Source of the DNA: Enterobacter sp. JUb54
GTDB lineage: Bacteria > Pseudomonadota > Gammaproteobacteria > Enterobacterales > Enterobacteriaceae
Reading direction: 5' to 3'
Assembly (NCBI RefSeq): GCF_014298075.1
Contig: NZ_CP060418.1
Location: forward strand, 62,001-126,000
Length of the DNA: 64,000 nt
Positions 61,121 to 64,000 of the stretch are shown one piece after another; position 1 is the stretch's first letter, and every line of letters begins with the position of its first letter. The translations under genes and the position numbers were made by a program. Below the pieces are notes generated by a model. It did not search any database, was not told where the DNA came from, and saw only the letters and a program-made list of their open reading frames with translations.

Positions 61121-61167
61121 CGGCCCCGCGGCGTAGTATGGCATGGTTATTCCATGCTGCGGGGCCG
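61121..61167 (+). promoter_or_regulatory. Structured aegA-nudK junction covering the nudK ribosome site
   Basis: CGGCCCCGC (61121-61129) pairs with GCGGGGCCG (61159-61167) and GCATGG (61141-61146) pairs with CCATGC (61152-61157) inside it. The outer 3' arm contains the only G-rich ribosome-site candidate of nudK and ends one base before its ATG at 61169. Confidence 0.5.
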
Positions 61168-61168
61168 T

Positions 61169-61765
61169 ATGTCACTCAACATCAACGTTATCAAAGATAA
61201 ACTCCTCTCCGAAAACTACTTCATTTTACGCAATATCACCTACGAGCTGACGCGCCGTGACGGCAGCGTCGTGCGCCATAAGCGTGAGGTCTACGATCGC
61301 GGCAATGGCGCGACGGTGCTGCTGTATAACCGCCGCAAGTGCACGGTGGTGCTGGTTCGTCAGTTTCGCGTCGCCACCTGGGTCAACGGCAATGACGACG
61401 GGATGCTGATCGAGACCTGCGCCGGGCTACTGGATAACGACGAGCCGGAAGCCTGCATCCGCAAAGAAGCCATTGAAGAGACCGGCTACGAAGTCGGCGA
61501 AGTGCGCAAGCTGTTCGAGCTGTTTATGTCTCCCGGCGGGGTGACCGAAATCGTCCATTTCTTTATTGCCGAGTACAGCGACGCCCAGCGAAAGACCCGC
61601 GGCGGTGGCGTTGAAGATGAAGACATTGACGTGCTGGAGCTGCCGTTCAGCCAGGCGCTGCAGATGGTCGCCAGCGGCGAGATCCGCGACGGTAAAGCGG
61701 TCATCCTGCTGCAGTACCTGCAAACCTCGGGCCTGATGGCGGGGATATCTGATAAATCCGATTGA
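61169..61765 (+). CDS. nudK: Nudix hydrolase NudK (GDP-mannose pyrophosphatase)
   Basis: NudK hydrolyses GDP-mannose to GMP and mannose-1-phosphate. I start it at the ATG 61169 ([20 protein letters not shown], 198 residues); an ATG at 61154 in the same frame is possible and would add five residues. The Nudix box [24 protein letters not shown] near residue 85 is intact with all key Glu. The E. coli protein has 191 residues; the extra residues are at the C-terminus. Confidence 0.94.
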   Translation: MSLNINVIKDKLLSENYFILRNITYELTRRDGSVVRHKREVYDRGNGATVLLYNRRKCTVVLVRQFRVATWVNGNDDGMLIETCAGLLDNDEPEACIRKEAIEETGYEVGEVRKLFELFMSPGGVTEIVHFFIAEYSDAQRKTRGGGVEDEDIDVLELPFSQALQMVASGEIRDGKAVILLQYLQTSGLMAGISDKSD

Positions 61766-61830
61766 GTAACATGGCGCGGCTGGTGAAGATGGCGACTGTT
61801 TTGAGCGTTTTCTCTGGGGTTGTGCCGCGC

Positions 61831-62898
61831 ATGCTTTATCGGGTTCTCTTTTTTCTGCTTTTTACCGTCCTGCCGTCGTCGCTGGCGTGGGCGGCGCCTG
61901 CGCAGCAGCTCTTCAATGACTGGCTGGTGACCTGTAATAACCAGAACTTCTGCGTCGCCCGCAACGTCGGTCTGCATCACGGACTGGTGATGACGCTGAG
62001 CCGCAGCGCCGGCGCGGTCACCGATGCCAACTTGCGTATTGAATTGGGTGGCATCGGCAACCCGGTCGCCGCGCTGGCCCCAGTGGCGCCGCGTCTTCTG
62101 CTGGACGGTAAACCGCTGGCCTTAGTTGATAAACACTGGCAGGTTGCCGACAAACTGGTGAAAACCGGCGACAGCGTCACCATCGATGCCTTTTTGCAGC
62201 AGGTGCAGGAAGGGCAGGCGATAACTCTGGTCAACGGGCTACAGACCATCTCTCTGCAGGGGCTGAAGGCCGCCCTGCTGTTTATCGATAATCATCAGAA
62301 ACGCGTCGGCAGTGAAACTGCCTGGGTGGGTAAAGGCGAAGAGCCGCCGCTCAGTGTTCCCCCGGCCCCGGCGCTGCGCGCGGTAGGCAAGGTTGATCTG
62401 ACCCAATCGCCGCTGAGTCGGGATGAACTCAATGATCTGATGGATTATGGCAACGAGCGGATAGACAACAGCTCGTGCTCCCTGGATCCGTTCCGCCGTG
62501 AGATCCGGGTCACCGCGTTAACGGATGAAAAAGTGTTGCTGATGGTCAGTTGTGAAGCGGGCGCGTACAACACCATCTGGCGGGCGTGGCTGGTGTCGCG
62601 CCGGCCGCCGTACATGGCGCGCCAGCTGCGTCTGAGCTTACCTTTCCAGCCGCCGGGCAATGCGGCCCGTGAGATTGAACTGATTAACGCCGGCTTCGAT
62701 GAGCAGCGTCACGAGCTGGTGACGCTGGATAAAGGCCGCAGCCCCGGCGATTGCGGGATCCAGACCCGCTGGCGCTATGATGGCCAGCGGTTTAGCCTGG
62801 TACGCTATGCGCAGCAGCCGCAGTGCGATAACTGGCAGGGGCCAGATGCCTGGCCCACGCTATGGGTTACCCGTTACATAGCTCATCCGCTAGAGTGA
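61831..62898 (+). CDS. ypfG: DUF1176 protein YpfG, exported
   Basis: This protein has a classical signal peptide ([20 protein letters not shown], cut near AWA-AP) and a DUF1176 body. I start at ATG 61831, giving 355 residues (E. coli 347); the frame is open to 61762 and several starts are possible. Paired cysteines (CNNQNFC near 37-43; C in SCSL and SCEAG; C in GDCGIQ; C in QCDNW) suggest disulfides in the periplasm. Function unknown. Its 3' end overlaps the tktB 3' end by 32 bases, tail to tail. Confidence 0.9.
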   Translation: MLYRVLFFLLFTVLPSSLAWAAPAQQLFNDWLVTCNNQNFCVARNVGLHHGLVMTLSRSAGAVTDANLRIELGGIGNPVAALAPVAPRLLLDGKPLALVDKHWQVADKLVKTGDSVTIDAFLQQVQEGQAITLVNGLQTISLQGLKAALLFIDNHQKRVGSETAWVGKGEEPPLSVPPAPALRAVGKVDLTQSPLSRDELNDLMDYGNERIDNSSCSLDPFRREIRVTALTDEKVLLMVSCEAGAYNTIWRAWLVSRRPPYMARQLRLSLPFQPPGNAAREIELINAGFDEQRHELVTLDKGRSPGDCGIQTRWRYDGQRFSLVRYAQQPQCDNWQGPDAWPTLWVTRYIAHPLE

Positions 62899-64000
62899 CG
62901 ATGTGCTCAACGGTGAAGCCAAAGAACGGAAAGAGCTTGTCAGCCGGCGCTGACTCCCCGTAGCTGCGCATGCCAACGATTTTCCCCTTCAGACCGACAT
63001 ACTTATACCAGTAGTCGGCAATCCCGGCCTCGACGGCGATGCGGGCGCTGACGTCGCCGGGCAGGACCGACTCCCGGTAGGCTTCATCTTGCGCATCGAA
63101 GACATCGGTTGAGGGCAGGGAAACCACCCGGACGTTAACGCCTTTGGCAAGCAGTTGCTCTGCCGCCAGCACGGCAATCTCAACTTCTGAACCGGTGGCA
63201 ATCAGGATCAAGTCCGGCTTGCCGCCGGCATCTTTCAGCACGTAGCCGCCGCGGGCGATATCCTGCACCTGCTGCGGCGTTCGCGCCATCTGCGCCAGGT
63301 TTTGCCGCGACAGAATCAGCGCGGTGGGGCCGGTGCGGCGCTCAATGGCTGCCCGCCAGGCAACCGCCGTTTCCACCTGATCGCAGGGGCGCCAGGTGCT
63401 GAAGTTGGGCGTCAGGCGCAGACTGGCCAGCTGCTCCACCGCCTGGTGGGTGGGACCATCTTCCCCCAGCCCAATCGAGTCGTGGGTATAGACCATAATC
63501 TGTCTGGCTTTCATCAGCGCCGCCATGCGCGCCGCGTTACGGGCATACTCGACAAACATCAGGAAGGTGGACGTGTAGGGGATAAAGCCGCCGTGCAGGG
63601 CAATCCCGTTGGCGATCGCCGTCATCCCGAATTCGCGCACGCCGTAGTGAAGATAGTTGCCCGCCAGGTCCTCTTTGATGGAGTGAGAACCGGACCAGAT
63701 AGTCAGGTTGCTGGGCGCCAGATCCGCCGAACCGCCCAAGAGCTCCGGCAGTGCTGGCCCGTAGGCGTTAAGCGCATTTTGCGACGCTTTGCGGCTGGCA
63801 ATTTTCGCCGGTTCGGCCTGCAGTTGGGCAATATAGTCATGCGCCATTTGATCCCAGCTTCCCGGTAGTTCACCCTCCATCCGGCGTTTCAGCTCGGCTG
63901 CCAGCTCGGGGTACTGCTGCTGCCAGGCGCTGAACTGTTGATTCCACGTCTGTTCCGCCTTTTCGCCGCGTGGCCGGGCATCCCACTGCTGATAAATATC
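62867..64000 (-). CDS. tktB: Transketolase 2, C-terminal part
   Basis: The visible 378 codons encode the pyrimidine-binding and C-terminal domains of transketolase, a thiamine-diphosphate enzyme of the pentose phosphate pathway. The catalytic Glu lies in the region [19 protein letters not shown], followed by [17 protein letters not shown] and the late FGESAPA-like segment [17 protein letters not shown]. The gene continues past the right edge, so the N-terminal half is missing here. The position beside ypfG and nudK marks it as tktB rather than tktA. Confidence 0.94.
   Translation of the reverse strand, partial: DIYQQWDARPRGEKAEQTWNQQFSAWQQQYPELAAELKRRMEGELPGSWDQMAHDYIAQLQAEPAKIASRKASQNALNAYGPALPELLGGSADLAPSNLTIWSGSHSIKEDLAGNYLHYGVREFGMTAIANGIALHGGFIPYTSTFLMFVEYARNAARMAALMKARQIMVYTHDSIGLGEDGPTHQAVEQLASLRLTPNFSTWRPCDQVETAVAWRAAIERRTGPTALILSRQNLAQMARTPQQVQDIARGGYVLKDAGGKPDLILIATGSEVEIAVLAAEQLLAKGVNVRVVSLPSTDVFDAQDEAYRESVLPGDVSARIAVEAGIADYWYKYVGLKGKIVGMRSYGESAPADKLFPFFGFTVEHIVTLADELCNG

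Overview
The window is core chromosome of a member of the Enterobacterales, most likely Klebsiella or a close relative. The gene order from sseA through yfhM, pbpC, ndk, rlmN, hisS, der, guaBA, ppk-ppx, purMN, upp-uraA, hda, bepA, dapA, purC, tmcA, dapE, acrD and aegA to tktB follows, in reverse map orientation, the stretch known from Escherichia coli K-12 around purMN. Protein lengths match that set to within a few residues. A full ERIC element and a diverged second copy also point to the enteric group. The genus call rests on remembered protein similarity and gene content, so it is weaker than the order-level call. No tRNA, rRNA, CRISPR array, insertion sequence or prophage was seen.

Layout. 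1-68 is the 5' end of sseA. 191-2623 is a small accessory pair (membrane transporter plus M20 amidohydrolase) between sseA and yfhM. 3182-10453 is yfhM-pbpC (alpha-2-macroglobulin lipoprotein and penicillin-binding protein 1C). 10615-19750 holds ndk, rlmN, rodZ, ispG, hisS, yfgM, bamB and der. 19895-20980 is a lineage-specific Gfo/Idh/MocA oxidoreductase. 21031-25901 holds yfgJ, xseA and guaBA. 26061-28945 is a second accessory patch (toxin-antitoxin pair, MFS transporter, LysR regulator) where E. coli has yfgH-yfgI. 28986-37360 holds yfgG, pdeF, ppx-ppk and purMN. 37598-39028 is a phospho-beta-glucosidase gene inserted between purM and upp, with its own catabolic promoter. 39335-53518 holds upp-uraA, hda, yfgD-bepA, perM, bcp-gcvR, dapA-bamC, purC, ypfJ, tmcA, ypfH and ypfN. 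53548-64000 holds dapE-yffB, the 19-codon gene ypfM, acrD, aegA, nudK, ypfG and the 3' part of tktB. Two blocks present in E. coli K-12 are missing here: the hyf hydrogenase operon between bcp and perM, and narQ between acrD and aegA.

How the genes work together. Three purine loci (guaBA, purMN, purC) carry PurR-like boxes, and upp-uraA does uracil salvage. ppk-ppx makes and breaks polyphosphate behind a Pho-box-like sequence. bamB, bamC and bepA serve outer-membrane protein assembly, and YfgM links to the same envelope network. pdeF and aegA have FNR-like sites, perfect in pdeF, consistent with anaerobic expression. acrD has a BaeR-like box.

No wholly new multi-gene system is evident. The parts most worth follow-up are the AscG/CRP-like promoter of the inserted glycosidase, the transporter-amidohydrolase pair, the toxin-antitoxin module bracketed by look-alike terminators, the structured aegA-nudK junction, and the unusual starts (CTG for hda; GTG or TTG for hisS, yfgM, purM, yfgG and gcvR).
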